Shown here: piece by piece, positions 1-8,658 of the stretch
Layout of the letters: every line of letters begins with the position of its first letter
How positions within the stretch are numbered: position 1 is the stretch's first letter
Assembly: GCA_902558395.1 (NCBI GenBank)
Contig: CACEDS010000005.1
Span: 1 to 64,000, forward strand
Reading direction: 5' to 3'
Length of the DNA: 64,000 nucleotides
Origin: an uncultured SAR86 cluster bacterium
Lineage (GTDB): Bacteria > Pseudomonadota > Gammaproteobacteria > Magnimaribacterales > D2472
The notes under the pieces: model-generated
The model's input: the letters and a program-made list of their open reading frames with translations, nothing else
Told to the model about the DNA's origin: nothing
Databases searched by the model: none
Made by a program: the position numbers and the translations under genes

Positions 1-76
<76 letters not shown>

Positions 77-259
77 ATTCTCAATTAATAATACTTGTTA
101 TATTCATTCAATTATTGGTTGTAATTATTACAATATGGGTTAATTTAGAACATAAATTAAATTAATTAGTCAAATTAGGTGCAAGCATTGAATATGGAAA
201 AGTAGATGATACTGATTCTAAAACCGATGTATTAGTATTTATTGAGATTAAATATTGAC

Positions 260-985
260 TTAATTAGCCATTGCCGCTTCGTTATAGGCAGATATTAGTA
301 TTTGCCAATCAGCCAGTTGCCAATAAATATTACGTAATCGTTTTTCTTTTTCAAACGATCGCTTTAAACGTACCATGTTTGCGTTTTTCCAATTACTGCC
401 TTGTCTAATTCCGCATTTATCAAAATCAATTAACCAAACCTCGTTTTCTATATCGAGCATAATGTTATGGATATTTAAATCGTGGTGATAAATCTGATGA
501 TGATGAAATTTGGCAATGGTTTGTCCAATTTTTTTCCATACATTAGCGGTTAAGCTGTTTGCTTGTAAAATATGATGTAAGTCTTTAGCGCATGAAATTT
601 TTTTTGAAATGATATCGGCTTGGTAATATAAGCCTCTCTTCTTCAACATCGCTGCGATCGGAGTTGGACAATTTAAATCCATATTTTTCATGTGCTGCAG
701 TAGCTTAAATTCTTGCCATACTCTTGATTTTTCAATACCTGTATACATATATTGATCACTTAGTACTTTTCCAATCAAGCCACCGCGACGATAGTGCCGT
801 AACACATATTCATTTTTGTTATGTTGAAAAAAGTAGGTGGTGCCACGGCCGGTTGCCTTTCCTGTTATGGCATTTTGTGTTTTCCAATATTGATCCGTAA
901 ACATTTTTGGGACAAGTTCAGGGAAATGGCCCGCATCAAACAACATGATATGGGACTTAACTGCTTTTTGTTGTATGTATGCCAT
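260..985 (-). CDS. kdkA: 3-deoxy-D-manno-octulosonic acid (Kdo) kinase
   Basis: Inner-core LPS kinase that phosphorylates Kdo on lipid A at the cytoplasmic face. The 241-residue protein has the KdkA/WaaP small-kinase signature: GRGT near residues 46-49, LRHYRRGG at 62-69, the catalytic-loop HDLNIHN at 168-174 and the metal-binding DFDK at 187-190. The length fits KdkA (about 240). The ATG at 985 is used; the conserved part begins near residue 12, so a slightly later start is possible. It lies downstream of a glycosyltransferase on the same strand, 199 bp away, which fits an LPS-core locus. Codons here are richer in G and C than in the rest of the window, hinting at a different origin. Family assignment is firm; substrate is by homology. 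Confidence 0.88.
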   Translation of the reverse strand: MAYIQQKAVKSHIMLFDAGHFPELVPKMFTDQYWKTQNAITGKATGRGTTYFFQHNKNEYVLRHYRRGGLIGKVLSDQYMYTGIEKSRVWQEFKLLQHMKNMDLNCPTPIAAMLKKRGLYYQADIISKKISCAKDLHHILQANSLTANVWKKIGQTIAKFHHHQIYHHDLNIHNIMLDIENEVWLIDFDKCGIRQGSNWKNANMVRLKRSFEKEKRLRNIYWQLADWQILISAYNEAAMAN

Positions 986-1160
986 GTAACAATTTTGATC
1001 TAAACAATACTAAGAATAATTATTAAAAACCAAAATTCGACTCGAAGCAATCGAACTGAAATAAAATATTTTTATGTTTAATCTTTTCAGCATGCTTCCT
1101 AGTCTAGTTTCATATCATTTTAATATTCAAGTTAGGTAAGATTTTTAGTAAAATAAACAT

Positions 1161-1181
1161 CCCTTGAATTATCTTCAAGGG
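1161..1181 (-). terminator. hairpin terminator after the glycosyltransferase
   Basis: Perfect 8-bp inverted repeat CCCTTGAA / TTCAAGGG with a 5-nt loop, starting 3 nt beyond the glycosyltransferase stop codon. On the minus strand it is followed by a T-rich but imperfect tract (ATGTTTATTTT), so termination efficiency is uncertain. Confidence 0.6.
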
Positions 1182-1184
1182 CAT

Positions 1185-2093
1185 CTATTTTTGGCTTAAA
1201 CGGATATTACTACGTACTTTAGATAATTGAGAATTTTCAGTATAACGTCCTTTTGTAACATGACGAATATGAAAAACACCATCAATATGCTTAGGCTCAC
1301 CATCAGTGCCAAGTAGCCAGCGAAAGGCGGTGTCTTCATAGGTTTTACGCCAACGGTCAGATTCAGTTTGAAATATTGAAAGTTTTTCACAATAACCGAT
1401 AGCACGAGCAACGTCACCATGAACAATTTGAAATGCGCCGCGTGCTTTATCACGGGATTTATCACGCTCGTATAAACTGAAATTTTCTGTTTCTATATCG
1501 ATAACTTGTGGTTGGGCATCATTTGACAGTAATGGGTCATCATCTTTTAACATCTCAGTGATTTTTTCTTCTTTAGGAAAAAACAATGAACCTTTCTCGC
1601 CTTGTAAACTATCGGCGAGTGAGTCTAAGCAGTTCTCATAAAAGATAATGTCGCAATCTGTAAACCATATCCAGTCAGCTTCTGTTGACCGCGCAGCCAT
1701 ATTTCGGCCTATGCCACGTCTAAAGAGCTTTCCTTTACAAAGTGGATGGAAATTCCAAGTGATATTTGCCATGGTTATTTGACTAAAGAAGTCCAATGTA
1801 GCCTTTGTTTTAGTATCTTCTTCTGCATAAAAAACGGTCACAGTTAAATTTAGTTTTGTTGGTGGATAGTTTACAAACGAACTTAATTGATAGGTTAACA
1901 TGTTGGCATAACCCCAGCAGTGACTAACAATTTCTAAATCAAACTTTCCCTTTACTGCCTTGCGATCTGCTTCATCAGGTATTTTATCGCGAAACAATGA
2001 CTGTGGTAAAATACGACCAAACACTAAACGATAAGCTTGTATAGCAAAGCTATTAAAGCCATTTGGTGAAAATGTTTTTGTTTCTATCATCAT
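1185..2093 (-). CDS. family 2-like (GT-A) glycosyltransferase
   Basis: Probable sugar transferase for LPS or other surface glycans. An internal DCD motif at about residues 146-148 (context WFTDCDIIF) is the nucleotide-sugar/metal-binding DxD of GT-A enzymes. It is preceded by a donor-binding region with the usual 'new glycan, remaining in range' pattern (RGIGRNMAAR). No membrane segment is evident, so it is probably cytosolic or peripheral. The longest frame opens with TTG at 2108, but no ribosome site supports it; ATG at 2093 is preferred, giving 302 residues. It lies upstream of kdkA on the same strand and shares its less AT-rich composition. The acceptor cannot be predicted. Confidence 0.75.
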   Translation of the reverse strand: MMIETKTFSPNGFNSFAIQAYRLVFGRILPQSLFRDKIPDEADRKAVKGKFDLEIVSHCWGYANMLTYQLSSFVNYPPTKLNLTVTVFYAEEDTKTKATLDFFSQITMANITWNFHPLCKGKLFRRGIGRNMAARSTEADWIWFTDCDIIFYENCLDSLADSLQGEKGSLFFPKEEKITEMLKDDDPLLSNDAQPQVIDIETENFSLYERDKSRDKARGAFQIVHGDVARAIGYCEKLSIFQTESDRWRKTYEDTAFRWLLGTDGEPKHIDGVFHIRHVTKGRYTENSQLSKVRSNIRLSQK

Positions 2094-2307
2094 AAATAAG
2101 TAAGCCAAAAAAGAATCTGTTCTAATAAAAGGATACCATATTGCTTAACATTACTGCTAACCGAACTGAATCAAGACTCTCCAATGATTTTGGTCAATTA
2201 GGCATTTCATTTAGGTTATTGTTTGGAAAATAAATTTAATTTAACTTTGATAAGCTTTCCTTATTAATTTTTTAAAATTTCTTTTTTAATTAATGCTTGA
2301 TGAAATA

Positions 2308-3765
2308 TTACCTTCTTGAATTATAGAAATTTAGATTCTTATCTTTGATTGAAAAAACCCTAACCGCAAAAATGTCCTTTAAGTAGTTTTGATAATTTTT
2401 CCACGGTGCTTTATTGCCTTGTTTGGGCATCAAATTCAAACCTCTTTCAAAGTATCCAGAAGTGAAGTCAATTAGCCTATCCTCACCGTGAGCATCTTTA
2501 TCATCAATTGGCTCACAACAACTTACACCTTTTTTATCCATTAGATTTATTAATCTGCAAACATATTCACATGTAAGATCTGCACGAAGTGTCCATGAGG
2601 CATTTACATACCCAAAGGACATTGCAAAATTTGGAACTCCACTTAACAACATTCCTTTATAGGTTAATCTCTCATTAGGAATCACTTTCGCATTATCAAT
2701 AGCAACATCGATTCCATTTAAAGAATTTAATTCAATACCAGTAGCAGTAACAATGATATCTGCTTTAATTTTTGTACCAGAATTTAAAAGAATTCCATCA
2801 GATTGAAACTCCTCAATAGTATCTGTAACTACAGATGATTTTTTATCTTTAATTGATTGAAAAAGATCACTATCGGGGACTAAACATATCCTTTGGTCCC
2901 ATGGTTTATATGAGGGGGTGAAGTGTTGCTCAACATCATAGTCCGCTCCAAGCTCATCTCTAATCATATCTAGTATTCTATTTTTAGTAGCTTCTGGATA
3001 TTTTCTAGCAATAAAAAAAGTCCAACTCTGAAATAAAATATTTTTCCATCTAATTAAAAAATAAGTAAGTTTTACTGGAAGAAATTTTCTTAAAAATTTA
3101 TTTATAATATCTTCACTCGGGCTTGATACAACATATGTTGGTGATCTTTGAATCATTACTACATGCTCTGCCTCTTTAGCAATTTCTGGAATAATTGTTA
3201 TAGCTGTTGCGCCGCTTCCAATAACGGCAATTTTTTTATTTTTATAATCTATTGAATTATTCCAAAATTGAGGATGAATTATTTGACCCTGAAAATGTTC
3301 TTGATTCTTAAAGTAGGGCATATGAGGTTTTGTATAACTATAATAACCACCACATAAAAATAAAAAATTACATGTCATTTTTTTATTAAGAGATCCTTCA
3401 TATACCTCAAGCTCCCATAGTGATTTTTTTGAATTCCAGTTTGCAGAGCTAACCTTATGATTAAGAAGAATATCCTTCATCAAATTATTTTCAGTTATTG
3501 TTTCTTTAAGGTATTCAAGAATAGAAGGCCCATCGGCTATAGATTTATCATGTATCCATGGTTTAAACCTATAACCAAGCGTATGCATGTCTGAATCCGA
3601 TCTTATACCAGGATATCTAAAGAGATCCCATGTTCCGCCAATACTTTCTCTGCCTTCAAGGATTAAGAAGGACTTGTTAGGGCATGATTTTTTTAGATTG
3701 TATCCAGCTGCTATGCCTGATATGCCTGCTCCAACGACAACAACATCTTTATGAGTGTTTAAAAT
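2308..3765 (-). CDS. flavin-containing monooxygenase (FMO / Baeyer-Villiger type)
   Basis: NADPH- and FAD-dependent monooxygenase. The first standard start (ATG at 3588) would give 426 residues lacking the FAD-binding fold. The same frame stays open upstream to a TAG at 3775-3777 and encodes VVVVGAGISGIAAGY, a perfect GxGxxG Rossmann motif, so translation must begin earlier. No ATG, GTG or TTG exists there; ATT at 3765, with AGG 8 nt upstream, is the best candidate. That gives 485 residues, the usual family length. Other signatures are the FMO/BVMO fingerprint FxGxxxHxxxW (about 158-168) and the NADPH motif GSGATA (about 183-188). The substrate is unknown (ketones, amines or sulfides are typical). 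It stands alone, convergent with the glycosyltransferase region and divergent from the SGNH hydrolase. The unusual start could also reflect a base error or recent start-codon loss. Confidence 0.8.
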   Translation of the reverse strand: MLNTHKDVVVVGAGISGIAAGYNLKKSCPNKSFLILEGRESIGGTWDLFRYPGIRSDSDMHTLGYRFKPWIHDKSIADGPSILEYLKETITENNLMKDILLNHKVSSANWNSKKSLWELEVYEGSLNKKMTCNFLFLCGGYYSYTKPHMPYFKNQEHFQGQIIHPQFWNNSIDYKNKKIAVIGSGATAITIIPEIAKEAEHVVMIQRSPTYVVSSPSEDIINKFLRKFLPVKLTYFLIRWKNILFQSWTFFIARKYPEATKNRILDMIRDELGADYDVEQHFTPSYKPWDQRICLVPDSDLFQSIKDKKSSVVTDTIEEFQSDGILLNSGTKIKADIIVTATGIELNSLNGIDVAIDNAKVIPNERLTYKGMLLSGVPNFAMSFGYVNASWTLRADLTCEYVCRLINLMDKKGVSCCEPIDDKDAHGEDRLIDFTSGYFERGLNLMPKQGNKAPWKNYQNYLKDIFAVRVFSIKDKNLNFYNSRR

Positions 3766-3804
3766 AGTTATGACCTATATAATTTTTTCAGTTAAAATTT
3801 TTTT

Positions 3805-4584
3805 ATGAAATATATCTTACTATCTATTTTCATTTTTTCTAATTTTTTGTTTTCTTCTGAAGTTCAGGTAACTGGTTTAAAAAATAAAAATCCTGAGAGA
3901 GTTTTATATATTGGTAATAGTTATCTTTATTACAATGATAGTCTGCATAATCATGTCAGGCGTATGCTTGAAGAATTCTACGCAAATGAAATTGATACTA
4001 GTAATTACAAGCTTGTAACAATAAGTGGTTCAAGATCATGGCATCACAATATTGATTATCCGATTGAACATAAAAATCTGGGAGCTGAAAACCCTTTTCA
4101 ACTTGTTATCTTTCAAGGAGGTAGTGGGGAAACTAATACTGCTTCCGAAAGAAAGATTTTTGCTGAAACAACTAAAGATGTGATTAATACAATTCATAAA
4201 TCCGGTGCTGAAGCAGCTTTGTATATGATTCATGCATACGTTGAGCCTCATGAAAATGCAGATCCTCAAATGATGAAAGATATAAAACAAATGTATATTG
4301 AGGCAGGCAATAAAAATAATGCTTTAGTTATTCCTGTTGGTATTGCATTTGAAAATGCATACAAAGTTCAGCCTGATATTGTTTTACACAAACCATTTGA
4401 TGGCAGTCATCCAAGCCTTCTTGGAACATACTTAGCTTCATGTGTAGTTCTTGCTAGTATTACCCAAAAAACTCCTATTGGAATCAACTATAACTATTTT
4501 GATGAAATTAGTGATTCAGATAAAATCTTTCTTCAGAAAATAGCTCATTCAACTGTTGAAGAATTTTTTAATATACAGCTTTAA
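3805..4584 (+). CDS. secreted SGNH/GDSL-type hydrolase
   Basis: Predicted periplasmic esterase or lipase-like enzyme. A signal peptide occupies about residues 1-17 (lysine, hydrophobic run, SS). Block I is YIGNSYLYY with nucleophile Ser39, a glycine block SGSRS lies near 75, GGSGETN near 105-111, and block V is DGSHPSLLGTY with Asp199 and His202. The order matches the SGNH superfamily, and the 259-residue length is typical. It is convergent with the nfeD-like gene, overlapping it by 4 bp at the 3' ends. The substrate cannot be told from sequence; acylated sugars and phospholipids are common in the family. Confidence 0.75.
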   Translation: MKYILLSIFIFSNFLFSSEVQVTGLKNKNPERVLYIGNSYLYYNDSLHNHVRRMLEEFYANEIDTSNYKLVTISGSRSWHHNIDYPIEHKNLGAENPFQLVIFQGGSGETNTASERKIFAETTKDVINTIHKSGAEAALYMIHAYVEPHENADPQMMKDIKQMYIEAGNKNNALVIPVGIAFENAYKVQPDIVLHKPFDGSHPSLLGTYLASCVVLASITQKTPIGINYNYFDEISDSDKIFLQKIAHSTVEEFFNIQL

Positions 4585-4868
4585 TAGTCGTTAACGTCTT
4601 TTGTAACTTGTTTCTTTTTCACAATAAAATTTAAGAGAAAGGATAGAGCAAGAGATACAACAGCCCAAAAAATTAATGCGGATGACCAACTGTCGATTAA
4701 ATTTGAAAGAGTTCCATTTTCTTGGAGTTTTAATAATAATCCTGTAAAGAGGCCGCTAACTCCCATAGGTAAAAAGACGATTAGCGTACCATTTGTAAGT
4801 TCTATGATAGCTAAAACTAAACCAATAATTAGCCATACATTTCCAGAAAATAAAAATTCTTCAATCAT
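4581..4868 (-). CDS. short NfeD-like membrane protein
   Basis: A 95-residue integral membrane protein with hydrophobic segments at about 10-30, 34-47 and 64-84 and a charged C-terminal tail (KKKQ). Composition and position match the short NfeD family, which is almost always paired with an SPFH/slipin protein and thought to act in membrane-microdomain quality control. The start overlaps the end of the slipin gene by 8 bp, indicating translational coupling. It lacks the C-terminal OB-fold of longer NfeD proteins. Confidence 0.75.
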   Translation of the reverse strand: MIEEFLFSGNVWLIIGLVLAIIELTNGTLIVFLPMGVSGLFTGLLLKLQENGTLSNLIDSWSSALIFWAVVSLALSFLLNFIVKKKQVTKDVNDY

Positions 4869-5781
4869 TTACCTCATCCTTTTTTTTAACTGTATCAAGA
4901 AATAGCTCAATTGTACCTAGTGCTTTAGTAATATCTGATGGTACAACTAAAGTTTTAGTTTGATTTGAAGATGCCAATTGTGATAAACCATCAACTTGCC
5001 TTTTCATAATTTCAAAATTAATTGCTGGCTGACCATCATTATTAATTGCCTCTGCAACAAGCCTTGTTTGTTCCGCATCAGCCTCGGCTTTAATTTTTAC
5101 AGCATAAGCCTCAGCATCTGCAGCAACTTTAACAGCTTCAGCTTGTTTTTCTGCCTCATATAGCTCAGCATCAGCCTTTAATTCAATACTTCTTTTGTCA
5201 CCTTCAGATCTTGCAATTGTTGCTCTTCTTTCTCTTTCGGCATTAAGTTGCTGTCTTTGTGATTCCTTTGTTTTTTCATCAACTAATACATCTAAAATTT
5301 CAGTTCTTGTGACTTCAACACCCCATACTTCTGCTGCTTTTGATAATCGTGTTGCTATTTCTTGGTTCATTGCCTCTCTACTTGACTGAAGATCATCTAA
5401 TTGCAGTTTTCCTGCAGCTGACCTGATTACAGATATAGCTGTATTCTCAAGTGCAAGGTCTATGTTTCTTATTCTATAAACTGATTTAGATGCATCTAAA
5501 ACTCTGAAGAAAACAGTCGATACTAGCTCAACTTCAACATTATCTTCAGTTATTACTGACATTTTGAAAGGTGGTAATTGCCTTTCAAGAATATCAACCT
5601 TAAAAGCTACACGATCAATAAAAGGAACAATTAAAGATAGTCCTGATTCTAAGGTTTTTGTATATTTACCAAATCGCTCAACAACATAAACTTTAGATTG
5701 TGGGACAATTTTTATTCCTAAATAAATTACATATATTATTAAAACAACTAGAACAATTGAAACAATACTACTCACGCTCAT
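4861..5781 (-). CDS. qmcA: slipin/stomatin-like SPFH protein
   Basis: Membrane-anchored SPFH-domain protein thought to form large ring assemblies that organise membrane proteases and lipid domains. One N-terminal membrane segment (about 5-25) precedes KIVPQSKVYVVERFGKY, the standard start of the SPFH domain. A long alanine/glutamate-rich coiled coil with repeats such as AEADAEQTR follows, then a short C-terminal region. The frame extends to an ATG at 5814, but the ATG at 5781 has a GAGG ribosome site 5 nt upstream and gives the standard 306 residues. It is coupled to the downstream NfeD-like gene. The symbol is by family resemblance. Confidence 0.85.
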   Translation of the reverse strand: MSVSSIVSIVLVVLIIYVIYLGIKIVPQSKVYVVERFGKYTKTLESGLSLIVPFIDRVAFKVDILERQLPPFKMSVITEDNVEVELVSTVFFRVLDASKSVYRIRNIDLALENTAISVIRSAAGKLQLDDLQSSREAMNQEIATRLSKAAEVWGVEVTRTEILDVLVDEKTKESQRQQLNAERERRATIARSEGDKRSIELKADAELYEAEKQAEAVKVAADAEAYAVKIKAEADAEQTRLVAEAINNDGQPAINFEIMKRQVDGLSQLASSNQTKTLVVPSDITKALGTIELFLDTVKKKDEVND

Positions 5782-5932
5782 AAAAACCTCATTAAATGTT
5801 AAATTTATAAACATATTTTATAAAACAAATAACAAGATTCATACATTTTTAATGATTAATTTTAATTACTATAAATATACATAATTAACTACTTCAGGCT
5901 AATTAAATAAAAATAAAGTGTATAATTTTTGA

Positions 5933-7021
5933 ATGAAAATTGGTGTCCCTAAAGAAATCAAAAACAATGAATATAGAGTTGGACTAACTCCTAATTCAGT
6001 TCGTGAATTAGTTAAAAATAATCATAAAGTTTTCATCCAAAAAGATGCAGGATCTGAAATAGGATTCAGTAATTCTGAATACAAAGAAGCTGGAGCTCTA
6101 GTAATTAATACTGCTGCAAAACTTTACGAGTGCTCAGAACTTATAGTTAAAGTAAAAGAACCTATTCCAGAAGAATTTAATTATCTACATAGTAAACATA
6201 CAGTTTTCGCATATTTACACCTAGCAGGAGATCCTAAAACAGGTCTAGAGTTAGCTGCTACCGGTATCACAGGTATTGCCCTAGAGACTGTGACAGCTGA
6301 TGATGGAACAATGCCTTTACTCTCTCCTATGAGCTCAATTGCAGGTCAATTAAGTATTGTTGTTGGCTCTTATCATTTATTGAAACCTAATAAAGGCATG
6401 GGTACTTTAATAGGAGCTATGAGTGATGTTGACCGAAGAGTGGTTACGGTAATTGGTGCTGGTGTTGCTGGAACTATGGCTATAGAGAAAGCAATTAATA
6501 ACAAAGCCCATGTAAAAATTATTGAGCTATCGCAAAAGCGACTAGATGAGCTGCGTGCGATATATGGTGATGAAAATGTTGAATATATTTTATCAACTGA
6601 TTCTTCAATTGAAGAATCATTAAAGGAATCAGATCTTGTAGTTGGGGCTGTGTATGTTATTGGTAAGCAGGCTCCTAAAGTTGTTAAAAATTCTATGTTA
6701 GAAAAAATGAAGCCAGGTGCTGTTATGGTTGACATATCAATTGATCAAGGCGGTTGTTTTGAATCTAGCAAACCTACTACACATGATAATCCTACATACG
6801 AAAAAGATGGAATTATTCATTATTGCGTAACCAATATGCCAGGCGCTGTTCCTTTAACTGCAACTCAGGCATTAAATGAAGCAACTTTGCCCTATATTCT
6901 TGAGCTAGCAAATAAAGGAATTGATAAGGCCTTAGATGAAAATAAGCATTTGGAAAACGGCCTCAATATTAAAAACTCAGAAGTTGTTCATGAAGGAGTT
7001 AAAGAAGCACTATCAGCATAA
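5933..7021 (+). CDS. ald: alanine dehydrogenase
   Basis: NAD-dependent interconversion of L-alanine and pyruvate plus ammonia in the cytosol. The 362-residue protein opens with MKIGVPKEIKNNEYRV. It has substrate-binding Arg15 and Lys75, catalytic His96 in FAYLHLAGD and the NAD fold motif VIGAGVAG at 173-180. These numbers coincide with those of well-studied bacterial Ald. A TATAAT hexamer at 5921-5926 ends 6 nt before the ATG and no Shine-Dalgarno is visible, so the mRNA may be leaderless. It is divergent from qmcA and followed 3 nt later by the phzF-like gene, probably as an operon. Confidence 0.95.
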   Translation: MKIGVPKEIKNNEYRVGLTPNSVRELVKNNHKVFIQKDAGSEIGFSNSEYKEAGALVINTAAKLYECSELIVKVKEPIPEEFNYLHSKHTVFAYLHLAGDPKTGLELAATGITGIALETVTADDGTMPLLSPMSSIAGQLSIVVGSYHLLKPNKGMGTLIGAMSDVDRRVVTVIGAGVAGTMAIEKAINNKAHVKIIELSQKRLDELRAIYGDENVEYILSTDSSIEESLKESDLVVGAVYVIGKQAPKVVKNSMLEKMKPGAVMVDISIDQGGCFESSKPTTHDNPTYEKDGIIHYCVTNMPGAVPLTATQALNEATLPYILELANKGIDKALDENKHLENGLNIKNSEVVHEGVKEALSA

Positions 7022-7024
7022 GCA

Positions 7025-7807
7025 ATGAGCACCCCAATATACTATGTAGATGCTTTTACTGATAATCTTTTTTCAGGCAATCCAGCGGCTGTAATATTTT
7101 CACAACTCAATGATAAAAAATTAATGCAGAAAGTTGCTGCTGAAAATAATCTTTCAGAAACCGCATTTATAAGAGAAGAAAATGGTATTTATCACATAAG
7201 GTGGTTTGCTCCCTTATGCGAAATAGATTTGTGTGGTCATGCAACGTTAGCATCTGCTTTCATTTACTTTAAATATATTCAGCCAGAAAGCACTAAGTTT
7301 GAAGTTCAGTCCCTGAAAAATGGCATTTTAAAAGTAACAAAAAAAGATAATTTATTAACTCTAGATTTTCCAAAAGATTCATTATCTAAATATGATGACT
7401 TTGATTTTGTAGAAAAAATAATTAATACCAAACCTACTGAATTGTTTATTGGAAGAAATGATGTACTAGCAATAGTAGAGTCTGAAGCCATGGTTAGAAA
7501 GCTTGATATTAATTTTGAACTATTAAAAAAATCATCAATGAGGGGTTTAATAGTTTCTTCTAAAGGTGAAAGTTGTGATTTTGTATCTAGATTCTTTGCT
7601 CCATCTTCAGGAGTTTATGAAGATCCTGTAACAGGTTCTGCGCATACAACATTAATACCTTATTGGTCAGACAAACTAAACAATACTTCACTAAAGGCTC
7701 AACAACTTTCTGAAAGAGGCGGGGTGTTATTTTGTGAAGATAAAGATGATAGAGTTTTTATTGGCGGTAATGCCGTGGAATATTTAAAGGGCGAAATAAA
7801 TATTTAG
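7025..7807 (+). CDS. PhzF-family isomerase/epimerase
   Basis: Member of the PhzF/diaminopimelate-epimerase-fold family. The 260-residue protein starts IYYVDAFTDNLFSGNPAAV, carries the catalytic glutamate Glu45 in NNLSETAFI, and has the CGHATLASA motif near 80 and DPVTGSAH near 208. These are the active-site hallmarks of PhzF. No phenazine genes are nearby, so a phenazine role is not implied; most such homologues act on unknown small molecules. It follows ald by 3 nt and overlaps the tdk 3' end by 4 bp (convergent). Confidence 0.85.
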   Translation: MSTPIYYVDAFTDNLFSGNPAAVIFSQLNDKKLMQKVAAENNLSETAFIREENGIYHIRWFAPLCEIDLCGHATLASAFIYFKYIQPESTKFEVQSLKNGILKVTKKDNLLTLDFPKDSLSKYDDFDFVEKIINTKPTELFIGRNDVLAIVESEAMVRKLDINFELLKKSSMRGLIVSSKGESCDFVSRFFAPSSGVYEDPVTGSAHTTLIPYWSDKLNNTSLKAQQLSERGGVLFCEDKDDRVFIGGNAVEYLKGEINI

Positions 7808-8385
7808 ATTAATTTAGTTAATTTTCTATAGTGTTTTCTGCAAACGGGCATATAAATATCATTTCCACCAACCACAACCTTAGAACCCTCAGTTACAACT
7901 TTGCCAGAATCATCTTTTCTAACAACCATGGTTGCTTTTCTGCTGCATAGAGAGCATATGGTTTTCAGTTCAATTAAATTATCTGCTAATGCTAAAAGTT
8001 CTGAACTGCCTTCAAACAATTCACCTCTAAAATCAGTTCTAATCCCATAGCACATTACTGGATAATTTAGCCTGTCAGCAACTAGCCCTAACTGCCTTAC
8101 TTGTTCTTTAGTTAAAAACTGAGCTTCGTCTATAAGAATACAACTTAAATTCTCTGATTTATTATATTTAATAAAATTAATAAAATTAAAATCTTTGTTG
8201 GCTATTACAGCTTTGGCTTTTAAACCAATTCTTGAAACAATTTGACCCTTTGATAATTTACTTGTTTCATTTGGAAGAAAAATCATCGTATCTAGACCAT
8301 TTTCTTTGTAATTATGATTAGACTGCAGCAAAGATGTTGATTTTCCTGCGTTCATTGTTGAGTAAAAAAAATGAAGTTTAGCCAT
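7804..8385 (-). CDS. tdk: thymidine kinase
   Basis: Phosphorylates thymidine to dTMP for nucleoside salvage. Type II (TK1-like) enzyme of 193 residues: P-loop STMNAGKST at about 9-17, DEAQFL with the catalytic glutamate at 87, and a zinc site formed by Cys144, Cys147, Cys182 and His185. The flexible lasso loop containing CYG/RTDF is also present. Length and motif order are normal. Single gene, convergent with the phzF-like gene. Confidence 0.95.
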   Translation of the reverse strand: MAKLHFFYSTMNAGKSTSLLQSNHNYKENGLDTMIFLPNETSKLSKGQIVSRIGLKAKAVIANKDFNFINFIKYNKSENLSCILIDEAQFLTKEQVRQLGLVADRLNYPVMCYGIRTDFRGELFEGSSELLALADNLIELKTICSLCSRKATMVVRKDDSGKVVTEGSKVVVGGNDIYMPVCRKHYRKLTKLI

Positions 8386-8422
8386 GATTTTAATTTAAAT
8401 AATAAGTAGGTAATAATAGTTC

Positions 8423-8656
8423 ATGAACGTTTTTCAAGAAAGGGGTATTACACATCTAGATCTTCATGGCGAAAGACATTTTGATGCTACTCTAAAGATC
8501 TTGGACTTTGTTCTTCAATATCAAAAGGAAATACCATTAATCATTATCTGTGGAAATAGCAATCAAATGATTAAGATTGTTACTGAGGAATTGAAAAAAA
8601 ATGCAATCAAATACTCTTCACCAAGATTTGGTATTATTAGAGTGGAAGGATTATAA
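8423..8656 (+). CDS. small Smr-like domain protein
   Basis: A 77-residue protein built like a minimal Smr domain: the LDLHGERH motif near 13-20, then a helix, a beta strand and IIICGNSNQ in the position where Smr proteins have HGxG or TGxG. Smr domains bind or cleave nucleic acids, in ribosome rescue or recombination. The second motif is degenerate (CGNS), so nuclease activity is doubtful. An AATAAT-like hexamer ends about 6 nt before the ATG and no ribosome site is visible. It ends 2 nt before gcdH and may be co-transcribed. Confidence 0.6.
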   Translation: MNVFQERGITHLDLHGERHFDATLKILDFVLQYQKEIPLIIICGNSNQMIKIVTEELKKNAIKYSSPRFGIIRVEGL

Positions 8657-8658
8657 CA

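Noticed and set aside
160..258. Open frame of about 30 codons before kdkA (ends IEIKY) without a start codon
   Set aside because: It follows a stop directly and has no initiator or recognisable domain; too short to call a pseudogene.
7025..7807. Phenazine biosynthesis
   Set aside because: PhzF-fold proteins are widespread and no other phz gene is present.
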